Positions 1-10,575 of a stretch of DNA of 64,000 nucleotides are shown here, piece after piece; position 1 is the stretch's first letter; every line of letters begins with the position of its first letter. Origin of the DNA: Toxotes chatareus. Its lineage: Eukaryota; Chordata; Actinopteri; Toxotidae. The translations under genes were made by a program, and so were the position numbers. The stretch lies in the NCBI GenBank assembly GCA_016801885.1, contig JAFBJY010001331.1:1-64000 (forward strand), given 5' to 3'. A model generated the notes under the pieces. That model was not told where the DNA came from, made no database searches, and saw only the letters and a list, made by a program, of their open reading frames with translations.

Positions 1-288
1 GTTCAAAACTGCTGCCTTTAGAGAGGAGTCTACTGTGGACTTAGAGGAGAATTCTGTAGCAGTTACTGGTTACATCAGCATCACAGACTACAGAGAGAAA
101 AACCTGATGAACATCTCCACCCACACCACACTCCCTGATGAGCTCAACAACACTCAAAGAGAAGAGCTGTGGCCACAGAAGGGACACAGGACACACTGCT
201 CTCTGTGACATCAGTGGAGGTGCGGGCTGCTCTGCGGAAAACACACCCACGGAAAGCAGCGGGCCCAGACCAAAGATTTACCAATGAC
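1..288 (+). mobile_element. LINE reverse-transcriptase fragment (5' part of RT domain)
   Basis: The forward strand around 200-285 reads VEVRAALRKTHPRKAAGPDQ, the usual entry into the RT domain of jockey/CR1/L2/Rex1-type non-LTR retrotransposons, where an RKAAGPD block precedes the fingers motif. The copy begins outside the window and stops abruptly near 288, so the palm and catalytic motifs are absent. Earlier bases fit the linker between endonuclease and RT but are not in one clean frame. It is a dead fragment. The exact family cannot be settled by eye. Confidence 0.7.
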
Positions 289-705
289 CCTATGTATGTA
301 CAAAAAAGTTTCCAAATAAGTTATGATGATTGGTAATAACTTCCAATTGTCAATGTATATATCACCATGAACGCAAAACTTTCATTTTGGTTTCAAAAGT
401 GAAAATATTGTTTAGGATGTAGAGAACTAGACTGGGGCCACAAGAGACAAGGAGGCGTGGCTTCCAAAACCACAGAGCAAGCTTTCCAAACAAATATACC
501 AGCTTCCTTATACTAAACTGGGAAGATGAGTGGCCTGGAAATGTGACATCTAAAATCAATATACTCCTCGTTCTAACAAATAGTGTTTTCCATTGTGGAG
601 GTGTACTCACATTAAGCCATGCTGTGAACAGCCACTGTCACTAAAGCTGTGCTGGAACGCTGCAAGTGTTTCTTCCACTTTACTGCACAGCAAACTGATT
701 TGTTC
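289..705. other. Intergenic stretch, nothing recognised
   Basis: AT-rich sequence with no coding signal, no clear repeat termini and no RNA gene that I can see. It ends at the target-site duplication of the hAT element beginning at 714. Confidence 0.5.
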
Positions 706-713
706 ATCTGAAC

Positions 714-1047
714 CAGTGGCGGTTGTATATTGAATTACTCCTGGGCAAGACCCCCCTCCGGCCTTGTCCATTCTATTTGGGAGAGACCTAGAGGTGAACT
801 GTCCCCCGCAACCCTGCGCCCCATGACCCCTCCCTTTCCTCTCCTCACACAGCTTCTGAGCACAGCACCTTCTCAGCAAGCAAGGGTGCCTGCAGCTGCA
901 GGGGCGCCAATTTGCTCATTCCCCACAAAGTAATATGATAGATAATAGAAAACCGCTTAGCAGTGCAGATTTTAAAAAAAAAATTTTCACGTGGTTGTGC
1001 TGCCCCATCTTGGCTGCCCGGTTTGCCCATGCCAAAAACTGCCACTG
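714..1047. mobile_element. Non-autonomous hAT transposon (MITE), 334 bp
   Basis: The element begins CAGTGGCGGTT and ends ACTGCCACTG, so its ends are imperfect inverted repeats with the CAGTGGCG start common in vertebrate hAT elements. It is flanked by a perfect 8-base direct repeat, ATCTGAAC, at 706-713 and 1048-1055, the target-duplication length diagnostic of hAT. It has no transposase frame, so it would have been mobilised in trans. The intact duplication suggests a fairly recent insertion. Confidence 0.85.
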
Positions 1048-1055
1048 ATCTGAAC

Positions 1056-1529
1056 CACTAATAAAGTGATACTAACTCACTGATAAACACATTTTATTTT
1101 CTAACAACCTTCGTAGTTTAAAAGAAACAACAAAAGTTTGCTTTGCATTAGTAGTAACATAACAGCTGTAATGTGGCTGAAAATGATCAGTAAACAGTGA
1201 AATAAGGCTGATATCTGAAAGTCCAAACTGGAACAGAGGAGTGAAAGTAAACCCCAGATCACAGAGGTTCAGGTAGAAGAGGGGAATTTTGGACTAAAAA
1301 TACCTGGAAGATAGAAACTTGATCTACTCAGACTGTTGAAGCCTCATGTTTGCTTCTTTTCAACTCTGGAAGTCAACTTTTCCACAGGACAGGGACTGTG
1401 GATTTTATGCTCCATCATTTCCATTCGAATTTCTTTAGAAAGGATCTTGTTGCAGACAGTACAGACTTCCGAGAAATCCTTTCCTTTAACACAAACTACA
1501 GTGCATCACACCAAAACAAGTTAAGAAGA
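1056..1529. other. Intergenic stretch, nothing recognised
   Basis: AT-rich, with short open frames that resemble no protein I know. No repeat boundaries were identified between the hAT target duplication and the dispersed repeat that starts near 1530. Confidence 0.45.
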
Positions 1530-2006
1530 TGAGCAGCCATGAGAATATCTCACAATCATGATCAGCATTCAAAAAAAAAACTCAATATTGTCCATGAATG
1601 ATAAGCACACAATCAAACCACTGGGCTTATGGGTATGATTACTTGTCGTCCCAATTTCACAAACATTTCAAAAAATGAACTTCTAAACTAAACACTGACA
1701 TGAACTACTAACATGTACTGACTTACTGAAAACCTTGGAGGTGATCTGGACTTTCCTGTAGTTTCCTCTTGTCCTTGTAACAGCAGTAGCTCCTCCCTTC
1801 CTTGTCAATAATTGTGCAGAAATATCTGAGTGCTTCTTTCTTCCTAAATCATGAGCAAGTCCTGTCCAGTCCAACTGTTTCTGCTCCTGTTTGACTTCTG
1901 AACTTGTCTCTGGCTGTGTGTCCACTTACTGCAGCCTGTGACATCAGACTGTAGAATGTTGATACATCAAAGGCATCAAAGGACAAACACACACACACAC
2001 ACACTC
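1530..2006 (-). repeat. Dispersed repeat with leading (TG)n, copy 1 of 3
   Basis: Read on the minus strand, the unit begins with a (TG)n tract (1986-2006), then a block with TTTGATGCCTTTGATGTA and TCTGATGTCACAGGCTGCAG, then a conserved core containing TTTCTGCACAATTATTGACA and AGGAAACTACAGGAAAGTCC. The same order recurs on the plus strand at 39261-39730 and 42599-42900, each time with the TG tract at the same place. No reading frame is conserved across the copies, so I treat it as a non-coding interspersed repeat of unknown class. The other two copies lie in the degraded assembly block, so this one is the reference. Confidence 0.75.
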
Positions 2007-2420
2007 ATACACAGATACTGATACTTATGTCTTTGTGAGGACACTTGCTGACATAATGCATTCCCTAACCCTAACCAAAAACCCAATTCTGACTTTAACC
2101 CTGAAACCAAGTCTTAACCCTCAAACAGCAACATGAACACAGATGGAAACACTGCAGAGCTGCTTTGGATGGTTTAACAGGTAGAGATCATCAAATAATG
2201 GAATGACCTGATACCTTCATCTGTATCCATAAACACATGGAGGAAATCTCCCAAACACAAACTTAACCACAATGTGATTCACAGTTAACAAACACACTTG
2301 CATGTAAACTCTCACAGCATAAAAATAAGTCATTGTTTTAGGATCTGAAGAAGAAGATCCAGGATGAAGGAGATCAGGAGACAGGGGCCCCACAACAGAA
2401 GAGAGAAAATAAAAGAAATA
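2007..2420. other. Spacer with a short cluster of CCTAACCC/TTAACCCT words
   Basis: Between 2068 and 2125 there are several irregular copies of CCTAACC, TTAACCC and related words after TTGTGAGGACA. They resemble the vertebrate telomere hexamer but are not in register. The motif is common in dispersed fish repeats. The rest of the interval shows no gene. Confidence 0.4.
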
Positions 2421-2424
2421 CAAT

Positions 2425-3573
2425 TGTGGCGAGGGGGCACTAAGGGAGGATTGCAATCACCGACAACGCCACCTGGGGACTTGCACCCCAGGAAATTCCT
2501 TCAATATAAACTTCTTAGTGAATGTACAAGACACACAGGTACGTTACTGAGGCAGAGATGTGAGTTAAAAGACTTATAAATGTATTTAATAATCACAAAA
2601 AAAACCAAACAACGACTGGAACGGATGAGAACTGCTGAAAAGAAAAGAAGAAAAAGTGAAAAAAAAAAGTACCGGCAACTGAATGAAATAGTAAAAATGT
2701 ATTTTATTATATTCTAGATACTAAAAACAGGAGGAAGGCCTCAACAATGAATTAAAAGAACAATATATTTAAGATTTTAAAATTCAAGTTAAAACACTAG
2801 GCAGAGGCCACATGCAGAGAGGCAGACTACACAAAGGGAGTGCCAGGAGTGCTACCACTACTCACCCTTGGTGCAGCAAATCAAGCAAATCACACTCACG
2901 GCAACCTCACGGCAAAAGGTGCAGTCTACAGTGTCCCTGTGTATTAACGCACATGCAATGAAGTGAAGGGCCCTCACCACCGGTGCCTAGCCTCTCCTCA
3001 GTAGCACCCCGCCTAGAAAGAAAAGGATCTCAAAACAGAATTAAGCCACAAGCAAATGAACAATGATTGTAAAGCAAATATAACTCGATAAACAATAACC
3101 AGCTAATCAAAATACAAAATAACCCAGTTGGTCAGGAGCAAATTCAAACAAAAGAAATCAATAAAAAAATAACCAAAGGAACTGAAGCCTAAACTCAAGG
3201 CAAAAGTCAAAAACAAAAGGTCAAACTAAATGTACCAGCCACAACTAAATGTAAAAGATAAATCTAAACAAGTAGACAAAGGCTAACCTAAGATCCAACA
3301 GAGGCAAACTAAGGGCAAAACAAAGGGGCAAAACAAAAGGGCAAAACAGCAATAGTGCAGGTGAACCACAGGATGTTAAAAACTATTATCAAACCCCTGA
3401 CAAGCAATGCAGCACCTGGACAGCCACAGCAGGAACAGAGCAGGAGGCAAAGAGGGGGGCAAAAGGTCACACATGTCTTATATAGCTTGTTCCTGATTAG
3501 GAGGAGTTAGGAGGGACTGGCTCACGGCTGCACTCAGCAGCTCCACCTAGAGTAGGGGAGGTTGCCCACCACA
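2425..3573 (-). mobile_element. Putative solo LTR (TG...CA ends, 4-bp target duplication)
   Basis: On the minus strand the element starts TGTGGTGGGC and ends CGCCACA. On the plus strand it is flanked by CAAT at 2421-2424 and again at 3574-3577. TG...CA ends with a 4-base duplication fit a Gypsy-type or retrovirus-like long terminal repeat. On the minus strand GCTATATAAG (about 3477-3486) is a good TATA box about 90 bases from the start, as expected for an LTR promoter. No gag, pol or env frame adjoins it, so it would be a solo LTR left by recombination. Its 1149-base length and long A-rich interior are unusual. A different LTR-like or non-autonomous element remains possible. Confidence 0.5.
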
Positions 3574-3577
3574 CAAT

Positions 3578-4045
3578 TAAAACACAAACTTACAAACAGA
3601 TGAAGAATCACCTTAAAGTCATTGTAGTAAACAAAGAAAGTTTTGTTTCTGGACCCAGACTGAGAAAATACCAGTAACTGAAAACAATGATGAAAAAATG
3701 AGAGAAAAAAATGCTTCCTCCTTCCATCCAGCCTGGTTATTTTACAGCTTCTACTCCCAGAACATGATGATATAGTGTCAGCTTTAACTTTCACCATCAG
3801 CTTCCTACTTGATTCAGGTGACAGGTGTAACTGTTATCTCAGTGTGATGCAGAGAAGAGACCAACATACAGCAGGACTCTGTGGATTTAAGGTCTAACAG
3901 CACAAGATAAGTTGAACGAGATCTAAAAGAAACATGAGTCAAAATGATTGAAGGAGGACTTACTATGGACTGACAGGAGACAGAAAGACACTTTACACTC
4001 ATTCCTACCAGCAGTCAGCAGACAAACACTCATGAGAGCACCTTT
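3578..4045. other. Spacer, nothing recognised
   Basis: No coding similarity or repeat termini noticed between the LTR-like element and the 5'-truncated LINE that starts near 4050. Confidence 0.4.
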
Positions 4046-4049
4046 ACAC

Positions 4050-6597
4050 CTCACTCTGGGCCTTGCCTACAGCAATATCAAAGAGGCATTCAGAGCAGTA
4101 CCCCACCCCCACCTCGGCTCTTCCAACCACCTCTCCGTCAGGCTTATTACAGCATACACACCACTGCTAATTAGAGAGAAACCGTCTGTGAAGCAGGGAG
4201 GGTCTGGTCTGAGGGAGCCATGGAAGCTCTACAGGACTGCTTTAAAAGCACAGACTGGGACATGTTCAGAGCAGCAGCAACACACGACCAGCACATCAAC
4301 GTGGAGGAGTATGCAATAACTGTAACAGGATACATACAGAAGTGCATGGAGGACGTCAGTATCATCAAGAACATCACAACCCGGGCCAACCACAAACCCT
4401 GCATGACCACAGAGGTGCGTGTTATGTTGAGAGCACAGAACGATGCTTTTAAATCTGGAGACTCGACGGCTCTCAGAACAGCCAGAGCCAACCTCAACCG
4501 AGTCATCAGGGCAGCAAAGCGTGCACACGCACGGAAAATCCAGGAATGTTTCCACGAATCCATCAACACCAGGAACATGTGGAAGGGTATCCGGGCCATC
4601 ACAAACTACAGAGCAGCCCAGGTGCCCTGGTGCCCAGGTAAGGATGACACTGACTTTCTCAATGAACTGAACAAACACTTCAGCAGGTATGAGGCACTGA
4701 ACACGACACCAGCACAGAAGGCAGTGCCCCACCCAGATGAAGAGGCACTGAAGCTTGAAGCGGTGGCAGTCCGCAGGTCCTTAAAGAACATCAACACCCG
4801 GAAGGCAGCAGGAACAGACAATATACCTGGTCGGCTGCTCAAGGAGTGTGCAGACCAGCTGGCCCCGGTTCTGACAGACATCTTCAACAACTCCTTGAAC
4901 CAGGGAACTGTGCCATCATGCTTCAAGACAGCCACAATCGTGCCAGTACCGAAAATACCTGCAGTTTCCTGTTTAAATGATTACCGCCCCATTGCACTCA
5001 CCCCCATCATGATGAAGTGCTTCGAGAGGCTCATCAGGCAGCACATGTTCACCAAACTCCCTCCCAACTTTGACCCTTGTCAGTTTGCTTACCGCCCTAA
5101 CCGCTCAACAGAGGACGCCATCTCCTCTGTTCTCCACCTGAGCTATCAACATCTGGAGGACAAAAACACCCATGTGAGAATGCTGTTTGTGGACTTCAGT
5201 TCAGCATTCAACACACTCATCCCCCAGAACATGGTGAGCAAACTGACAACACTTGGATTCAACACCACCCTGTGCAACTGGCTGCTTGACTTCCTCACCA
5301 ACCGCCCCCAGTCTGTCCGGGTGGGGAAGAACACCTCCTCGGTCATCAGGCTGAGCACTGGCTCCCCTCAGGGCTGTGTCCTTTGCCCTTTGCTCCTCCA
5401 GATCCTCTACCAACCACATCATCAAGTATGAGGATGATACAACAGTAGTGGGCCTCATCCAAAACGATGATGACAGAGCGTACAGACAGACAGGAGGTGG
5501 AGCAGCTGGTGGACTGGTGCAGAAGTAACAGTCTAATCCTTAACGTTGATAAAACGAAGGAGATGATTGTGGACTTCCGAAGAACCAGCCATGCCACTCC
5601 CCACTGCAAACTGACAACACAGCTGTGGAAGTGGTGGGGAGCACCAAGTTCCTGGGGGTGCACCTAACAAATAAACTAACCTGGTCTGACAACACCATGT
5701 CTCTGGTGAAACGAGCACAGCAGCGTTTACACTTCCTCCGCAGGATGAGTAGATCACATCTCCCCCCTCTCATCCTCACCACCTTCTACAGAAGCACCAT
5801 AGAGAGCGTACTCACAAACTGTATCTCTGTGTGGTGGGGCAGCTGCACAGCCGAGACTGGAAAAGCCTCCAGAGGGTGGTGAGGACAGCAGAGAAAATTA
5901 TCAGGACCTCTCTGCCTGCGATCCAAGACACTGGACACAAACGCTGCCTGTCTCGGGCTCACAACATCATCAGAGACTACTCACACCCACATCACAGACT
6001 GTGGCCTCTGGAAAGAGGTACCGCAGCATCAGAAGCAGAACAACCAGGTTCCACAACTCCTTCATTCCACAGGCTATCAGACTCCTGAATACTCTGTTGC
6101 CTTCCAACAGGACACTGACCCACACTTTCCACTTTTTCATATTGAAACACTTTTTTCTGGTACAGCTGCTGCATTACATGTGCAATAGTTTGCTCAGGGA
6201 CCATATTTCCTATGTATATTTATTTATCTCACCCTGGACATGTGCAATTACCATAATAATCACTATATATATATATATAAAGTACTCTGTACTTTCTGTA
6301 TATACTGTTTACTATGTATACCATAACCATGGCTATTTTTTACACTTACATACTAAAACATCCTCAACCTCCACTATGCACAGTCTTGCTGAAAATACTT
6401 ACTTTGTTACTTTGTAAATACTTTTTTATGTTATTTTATACTTATTTTTATGGTAATTTATTTTTCTGTACCTATTGTGGTTTTTCCTTCTCTACCTCTA
6501 CTGTGATCCTCTGAGCTGGTGCAACGTAATCTCGTTCCTAATACGTACCTGAATGTAGAGGGAATGACAATAAAGTTCTCTGAATCTGAATCTGAAT
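4050..6597 (+). mobile_element. 5'-truncated LINE (Rex1/CR1/L2-like), about 2.5 kb
   Basis: The sequence enters within the C-terminal part of the endonuclease domain (about 4050-4200, motif YSNIKEAFRAVPHPHLGSSN), continues through reverse transcriptase and the downstream thumb region, and ends with a 3' UTR whose last bases are GACAATAAAGTTC followed by TGAATC repeats. That short tandem-repeat tail is typical of the CR1/L2/Rex1 group, which lack a long poly(A) tail. The start inside the endonuclease is a normal 5' truncation. The 3' tail abuts an opposite-strand LINE fragment at 6598. Family assignment beyond this group is inference. Confidence 0.85.
4220..6110 (+). pseudogene. LINE reverse transcriptase ORF, frameshifted and with altered catalytic box
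   Basis: A 403-codon frame (4220-5431) carries the RT fingers and palm: RKAAGTDNIPG, LNDYRPIALT, the first catalytic aspartate in MLFVDFSSAFNT, and SPQGCV. Near 5395-5405 the frame breaks and a short stretch between the PLLL motif and the catalytic loop seems deleted. In the next frame the expected YADD/FADD box reads KYEDDTTVVGLI, so alanine is replaced by glutamate. Later frames continue the thumb: LNVDKTKEMIVDF (about 5540), STKFLGVHL (about 5640), RRMSRSHLPPLILTTFYRS (about 5740) and IRDYSHPHH (about 5975). At least three frameshifts separate these pieces, so no active enzyme can be made. Confidence 0.88.
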
Positions 6598-7600
6598 GAG
6601 TTTGTTGGAGAACGTGCTGTTTTGATACATATACCAAAAGATCTGAGCTTCATCAGAAGATAAAGTCTACTCATCCCATTCTTGTACACAACATCGGTCT
6701 GGGTCCTCCAGTCCAGTCTGCTGCTTAAGTGGACACCGAAGTACTTGTAGCTGTCAACAGTCTCGACCTCCTTCTCCATGATAATTACGGGCTTGGTCTC
6801 AGTTCTCCTCCTCCCAATGTCGACGACCATCTCCTTGGTCTTCTTCACATTCAGAAGCAAATGATTCCTGCTCCACAAAGTCATCCACCAGGTGTCTGTA
6901 CTCCGACTCCTGTCCATCCCTAATACATCCTACCACTACAGAGTCATCCTAAAACTTCTGCAGGTGGCATGACTGAGTATTGTACTGAAAATCAGAGGTG
7001 TACAGAGTGAACAGGAATGGAGACAGGACAGTCCCCTGTGACGCTCCTGTGTTGCTCACTACCACATCAGACAGGGAGTCAGTCACACAAACTGAGGCTT
7101 GTCTGACAGATAGTTGGAGATCCAGGTGATGTGCTGACACCCATCCTTGGCAGCTTCCCACTCAGAAGAAGTGGTTGGATGGTATTAAAGGGGCTGGAGA
7201 AATCAATGAACATTATCCTCACAGTGCCTTCACTACCACTGAGGTGGGAGTGAATTCACTGCAACATCCAGGTGTCAGCATCATCTACATCCACCTGAGG
7301 CTGGAAGGCAAACTGAAGAGGGTCCAGACTGGGTTTCACCTGTGGTCCTAGATGTGCCAAACATGTGGCCAACAGGTCTAAAGTCATTGGGGTCAGATGG
7401 GTTGGCTTTCTTTGACACTGGTACTAAACAAGATAGAGGAGGAGAAGGAGGAGGAGGAGGAGGAGGAGGAGGAAGAGGAGGAAGGACCTTTTGTTGTTGG
7501 ATCATGTGCTGCTGGTTGTATAGGAGGAGCTGGGTGATTGGGAGCTTCCTGACACAAGGAGCAAAACAGCAGATACACCAAACACTACATAGACCATGAT
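6598..7600 (-). mobile_element. Opposing LINE RT fragment with stop in the catalytic box
   Basis: Read on the minus strand, translation gives LVPVSKKANPSDPNDFRPV (about 7400), GASQGTVLSPFLFTLYTSDF (about 7000), then a catalytic box in which the codon before DD is TAG, so it reads F*DDSVVVG (about 6945). LLLNVKKTKEMVVDIGRR (about 6840) and YKYFGVHLSSRLDWR (about 6740) follow. Several frameshifts separate the pieces. The 3' thumb and tail are missing because the fragment stops where the plus-strand LINE tail ends. It is a second, older, inactive LINE of a related clade. Confidence 0.82.
7435..7482 (+). repeat. (GGA)n microsatellite inside LINE remnant
   Basis: A run of GGA/GAG triplets, read as poly-proline/serine in other frames, interrupts the minus-strand RT sequence just upstream of its PVSKKA motif. 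This is repeat expansion, not a coding proline-rich domain. Confidence 0.8.
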
Positions 7601-7968
7601 TAACATTTATAGGAGTAATTTGTCAACATGATTCCACTAAACTGGAGCAAAGTATACAGGGTTAACATTAACGGTGATGTCAAGTTTGACACCTATAAAG
7701 TTACAAACAAAACCTAACAACAATAAGGCTGACAGAGGCTGAGATGAAAGATTGTTCACCTTAATTCACTGTCACCTGTCCCACAGACAGATCCAAATCC
7801 ACTGGATCAGCTGGGATCTTCTCTCCTATAATAATGATAATAAACATCATTTATATAGTTTATTTTATAGCAAGTCTATAAAATTACTAAGTTAAATCTC
7901 ATTTAGTTAAAAGCACATTAATCATCACAGAAATTACAACAATGTGAAACATGTTCTAAACCTGTAAA

Positions 7969-7996
7969 CAACACACACACACACACACACACACAC
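7969..7996. repeat. (CA)n microsatellite
   Basis: Uninterrupted CA dinucleotide run immediately upstream of NLR exon copy A. The equivalent place in copy B also has a shorter CA tract (about 9573-9590). Confidence 0.95.
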
Positions 7997-8034
7997 CATG
8001 TGACTTCCTGTAAACGGAGAGGGGAGGAGCAGGT

Positions 8035-8047
8035 AAAACTGAAAGTG
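8035..8047 (+). promoter_or_regulatory. ISRE/IRF-like site near NLR first exon, copy A
   Basis: AAAACTGAAAGTG differs by one base from the interferon-stimulated response element core GAAANNGAAA. An ETS/PU.1-like CTTCCTG core lies about 35 bases upstream (near 8003). The identical 13-mer and the ETS core are kept in copy B. Interferon- or myeloid-type control of this NLR is inference from motif matching only. Confidence 0.35.
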
Positions 8048-8207
8048 TTCAGTCAGTTCAGACGCCATTTGAAGTAAACAGAGCAGGAGGAGGAAAACTG
8101 AAGACTGAGGCAGGGTGAGTGTTAATACAACATTATTATTATTTTACTGTCAAAGAAAACTGACCAGGTGGAGAGCTGCCTGTTTTTACTTCACTCTGTA
8201 CTCAGTC

Positions 8208-8232
8208 TGTGTGTGTGTGTGTGTGTGTGTGT
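8208..8232. repeat. (GT)n microsatellite
   Basis: Simple GT run in the intron between the untranslated exon and the N-terminal exon remnant of NLR copy A. Confidence 0.95.
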
Positions 8233-8322
8233 ACCTGTTCTCTCAGTCTTGCATGTGACTCTTGATCAGACTTGTGTGTCCTGATTCTTTGTGTGTCTGA
8301 GCTCACAGTCTGTTTTACTGGT

Positions 8323-8456
8323 TGAGTGTTTGTGTGGAGGAAGAAGAGGACAGAGCAGAATGTACAGGATCCAGCTGTCTGTCTATGAAGAGAAAAAATG
8401 TCCAGACTGTTGGATCCTGCAGACTTCAGTAATGAACCTGGACCCTCAGACACAAA
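8323..8456 (+). pseudogene. NLR N-terminal exon, copy A (acceptor and start codon lost)
   Basis: Homologous to the exon at 11541-11691. It shares TGAGTGTTTGTGTGGAGGA, AGGACAGAGCAGA, GGATCCAGCTGTCTGTCTAT and the donor ACAAA|GTAAGAG (donor begins 8457). Relative to the other copy, about 30 bases holding the splice acceptor, the leader and the A of the ATG are deleted, so it reads TTGAGTG directly after an intron word (TTTACTGGT). A frameshift also separates the VCVEEEEDRAE part from the PADFSNEPGPSDT part. It cannot be spliced in as a normal coding first exon. Confidence 0.65.
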
Positions 8457-9354
8457 GTAAGAGAACTGCTACAAACCTGTGAACCTCCAAACTTTGGGCT
8501 ATAACAGTTTAGTGTGTTGAGGTCCTGCAGTTGTCGTCTCTGCCGTAGTGTGGACAGAAAATCAGTTCTTCCTGGTTCTTCTGGCTCATCAGTGTATTAA
8601 TACTGTCTGCTGAGGCTGCTTGTTTCTTTTGAAATGATCTGACTAAAGAACATTTTTACTTTCACTGATTTTCCACATTTTTATTATTACCAATAAATCT
8701 CATGTGCAGAGTCAAACCCACACAGAATGTGTATCACAGCCTGATAGATCTGATTCCTCTGAGCCAGGAAATATTAAAACACATCAGTGAACCACACTGT
8801 TACACTGGGTGACATGATCCTTCATGTTCATGAACACACACACACTGCAGTTTATTCTGACTCAGTCCCACACACACCATCCTGCTGCCTTAAATATTCA
8901 CTACAGCACCAAATGTGGATCAATCCACTGATCAAAATGATGCACTGACCAACAAATGCAGTGATTCCTCCTGTTTGCTTGATGAAAACTACAGAGCAGC
9001 TCTTTTAGGAAATCAGTGACCCTTTTGAAGAATAAATTGTATAATTTTTTTAAAATTTTGAACAAATAAGCTCCAACGACATTTGTTCACAGTCTGGAGG
9101 ATTCAACAATCGTAAGGTCAGACAGAGGAGGAAGTCAGACAGTGCTGAGAGATGAACTAACACTATTGGTTTTGGTCTTTTCATGAGTTTGTAGTAAAGA
9201 ACCACAATGTAGAATAATACCAGAATGATCCTTTAATTACACACAAGATTCACTATCACTGATATTTGTGCAGATGTAACTCTGGAAACTGTATTTGTCC
9301 ACTGTCTTTGTCAGTAAAGTTGAGTCATGGCCACATGAAGCCTGCAGCAGGATG
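8457..9354. other. NLR intron/spacer, copy A
   Basis: No gene. Parts (about 8520-8580 and 8900-9010) are homologous to the interval after the copy B N-terminal exon (about 11755-11765 and 12530-12680), which shows that the duplication extends into the intron. Confidence 0.5.
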
Positions 9355-9723
9355 TGGTATTTTCACCTGTCCCACAGACAGATCCAGATCCACTGGATCA
9401 GCTGGGATCTTCTCTCCCATAATCATGATAAGAAACATTATTTATATAGTTTATTTTATAATAAGTCAGTAAAAATACAAAATTTAATCAGATTTAGTTA
9501 AAACACATTAATCATGATTTTAATAAACAAAACAACTAATTAAAAAAGTTCTAAACTTGTAAACAACACACAAACACACACACACACACAGAGACTCAGA
9601 CAGACTGTGTGACTTCCTGTAAATGGTGAGGGGAGGAGCAGCTAAAACTGAAAGTGTTCAGTCAGTTCAGAGTCCATTTGAATTGAACAGAGCAGGAGGA
9701 GGAAAACTGAAGGCTGAGGCAGG
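9355..9723 (+). promoter_or_regulatory. NLRC3-like gene 5' region, copy B (upstream region plus first untranslated exon)
   Basis: Direct duplicate of 7745-8114 with a few percent base differences, starting at the CACCTGTCCCACAGACAGAT block and ending at the donor GCAGG|GTGAGT (donor begins 9724). It is separated from its probable partner exon (11541) by a LINE insertion. It has no ATG-led coding frame. Confidence 0.55.
9644..9656 (+). promoter_or_regulatory. ISRE/IRF-like site near NLR first exon, copy B
   Basis: The 13-mer AAAACTGAAAGTG is identical to that in copy A, with the ETS-like CTTCCTG core about 30 bases upstream (near 9613). Functional meaning is inferred. Confidence 0.35.
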
Positions 9724-9834
9724 GTGAGTGTTAATACATCATTATTATTATTGTATTTACACTGGTCCGATGAAATGATGGCACTGATGCCACAGTCTGC
9801 CTTAAACCAAACTTTGGTCATGTGACCTGGATCA

Positions 9835-10486
9835 TAAACGCTTCTTTTTATTTTTATTTTTTATTTATTTAACCTTTATTTAACCGGGTAAATTGGTTGA
9901 GAACCAGGCATGTTACACAATAAACAATAATCGCAATCTTGAACACCCATAAACAAATAAAAACATGAAGTCCTTCTCACGAATGTATACATACAACAAC
10001 ATACAATACATACAACAAGGAGATCACAAGCAAATTAGAAGCAGGTGCACTGATCGGATCGTAATGAGTTATTCAAAGTAGATAATGGGATGAAGGTACG
10101 GAGTTTAAGTGTTTTTTTTTTTTTTTTAACTCATTCCAGTCACTAAGGGCAGCAAAATGGAGTGAGGAACGACTGAAGGAAGTTTAGACTTTTGGAGTGA
10201 TCAAGGTGATGAAGTTACTCGAGCGTAGATTGTGGGTGTTGATTAGTGATTGAAGGTATGGAGGGGTTTTGCCGATGATAGTTTTGTAGATGAACTGATA
10301 CCAATGCAACAAGTTAATGAGAGAGTACAGATCACAATGGCGGGTGTTAAAAGGGCACCGGTGACAAGGCGGATTGCAGAATGATAGATGACATCCAGTT
10401 TATTGAGAATTCTGACCGGGGTGTGCTTTGCTGTGTGAGTGAAGGATGATTTATTACAGTAAGGAAAGCTGATTCTTCATTTGACA
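9835..10486 (-). mobile_element. LINE fragment: RT C-terminal region and 3' end
   Basis: The plus strand starts with TTTATTTAACCTTTATTTAA and AAATTGGTTGAGAACCAG, a 3'-terminal signature of abundant fish LINEs. Read on the minus strand, the remainder translates in pieces as the C-terminal end of a jockey/L2-type polyprotein: KSSFTHTAKHTPVRILNKLD, DVIYHSAIRLVTGAL and similar. Stops and frameshifts are frequent. RT motifs upstream are missing because the copy stops near 10486. It splits NLR 5' exon copy B from its N-terminal exon. Confidence 0.65.
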
Positions 10487-10575
10487 TTAGAGAGCAATGA
10501 GGGACAGAACAATACAGTCAATATGCAAGAAGCAATTTATCGATCCGCGTTCAATTTATCCAGATCAGTAATCAA

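Larger units (their letters stand above)
7745..8114 (+). promoter_or_regulatory. NLRC3-like gene 5' region, copy A (upstream region plus first untranslated exon)
   Basis: This block recurs almost unchanged at 9355-9723. Both copies contain CACCTGTCCCACAGACAGAT, then a (CA)n tract, then GTGACTTCCTGTAAA, GGGGAGGAGC, a run ending GTTCAGTCAGTTCAGA, and GAGCAGGAGGAGGAAAACTG, and both end at a clean splice donor GCAGG|GTGAGT (donor begins 8115). There is no ATG-led frame, so I read the last 80-100 bases as a 5' untranslated exon and the sequence before it as promoter. The assignment to an NLR gene rests on position, the downstream N-terminal exon and the duplicated arrangement. Transcription start is not visible. 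Confidence 0.55.

Noticed and set aside
1683..1925. 80-codon minus-strand open frame with SAQLLTRKGG, echoed at 39.4 and 42.8 kb
   Set aside because: The shared residues come from a dispersed DNA repeat; frames and stops are not conserved among copies.
2068..2125. Interstitial telomere tract
   Set aside because: The TAACCC-like words are few, irregular and out of register.
7281..7505. Proline-run protein on the minus strand
   Set aside because: The prolines come from a (GGA)n expansion; the flanks are LINE RT.
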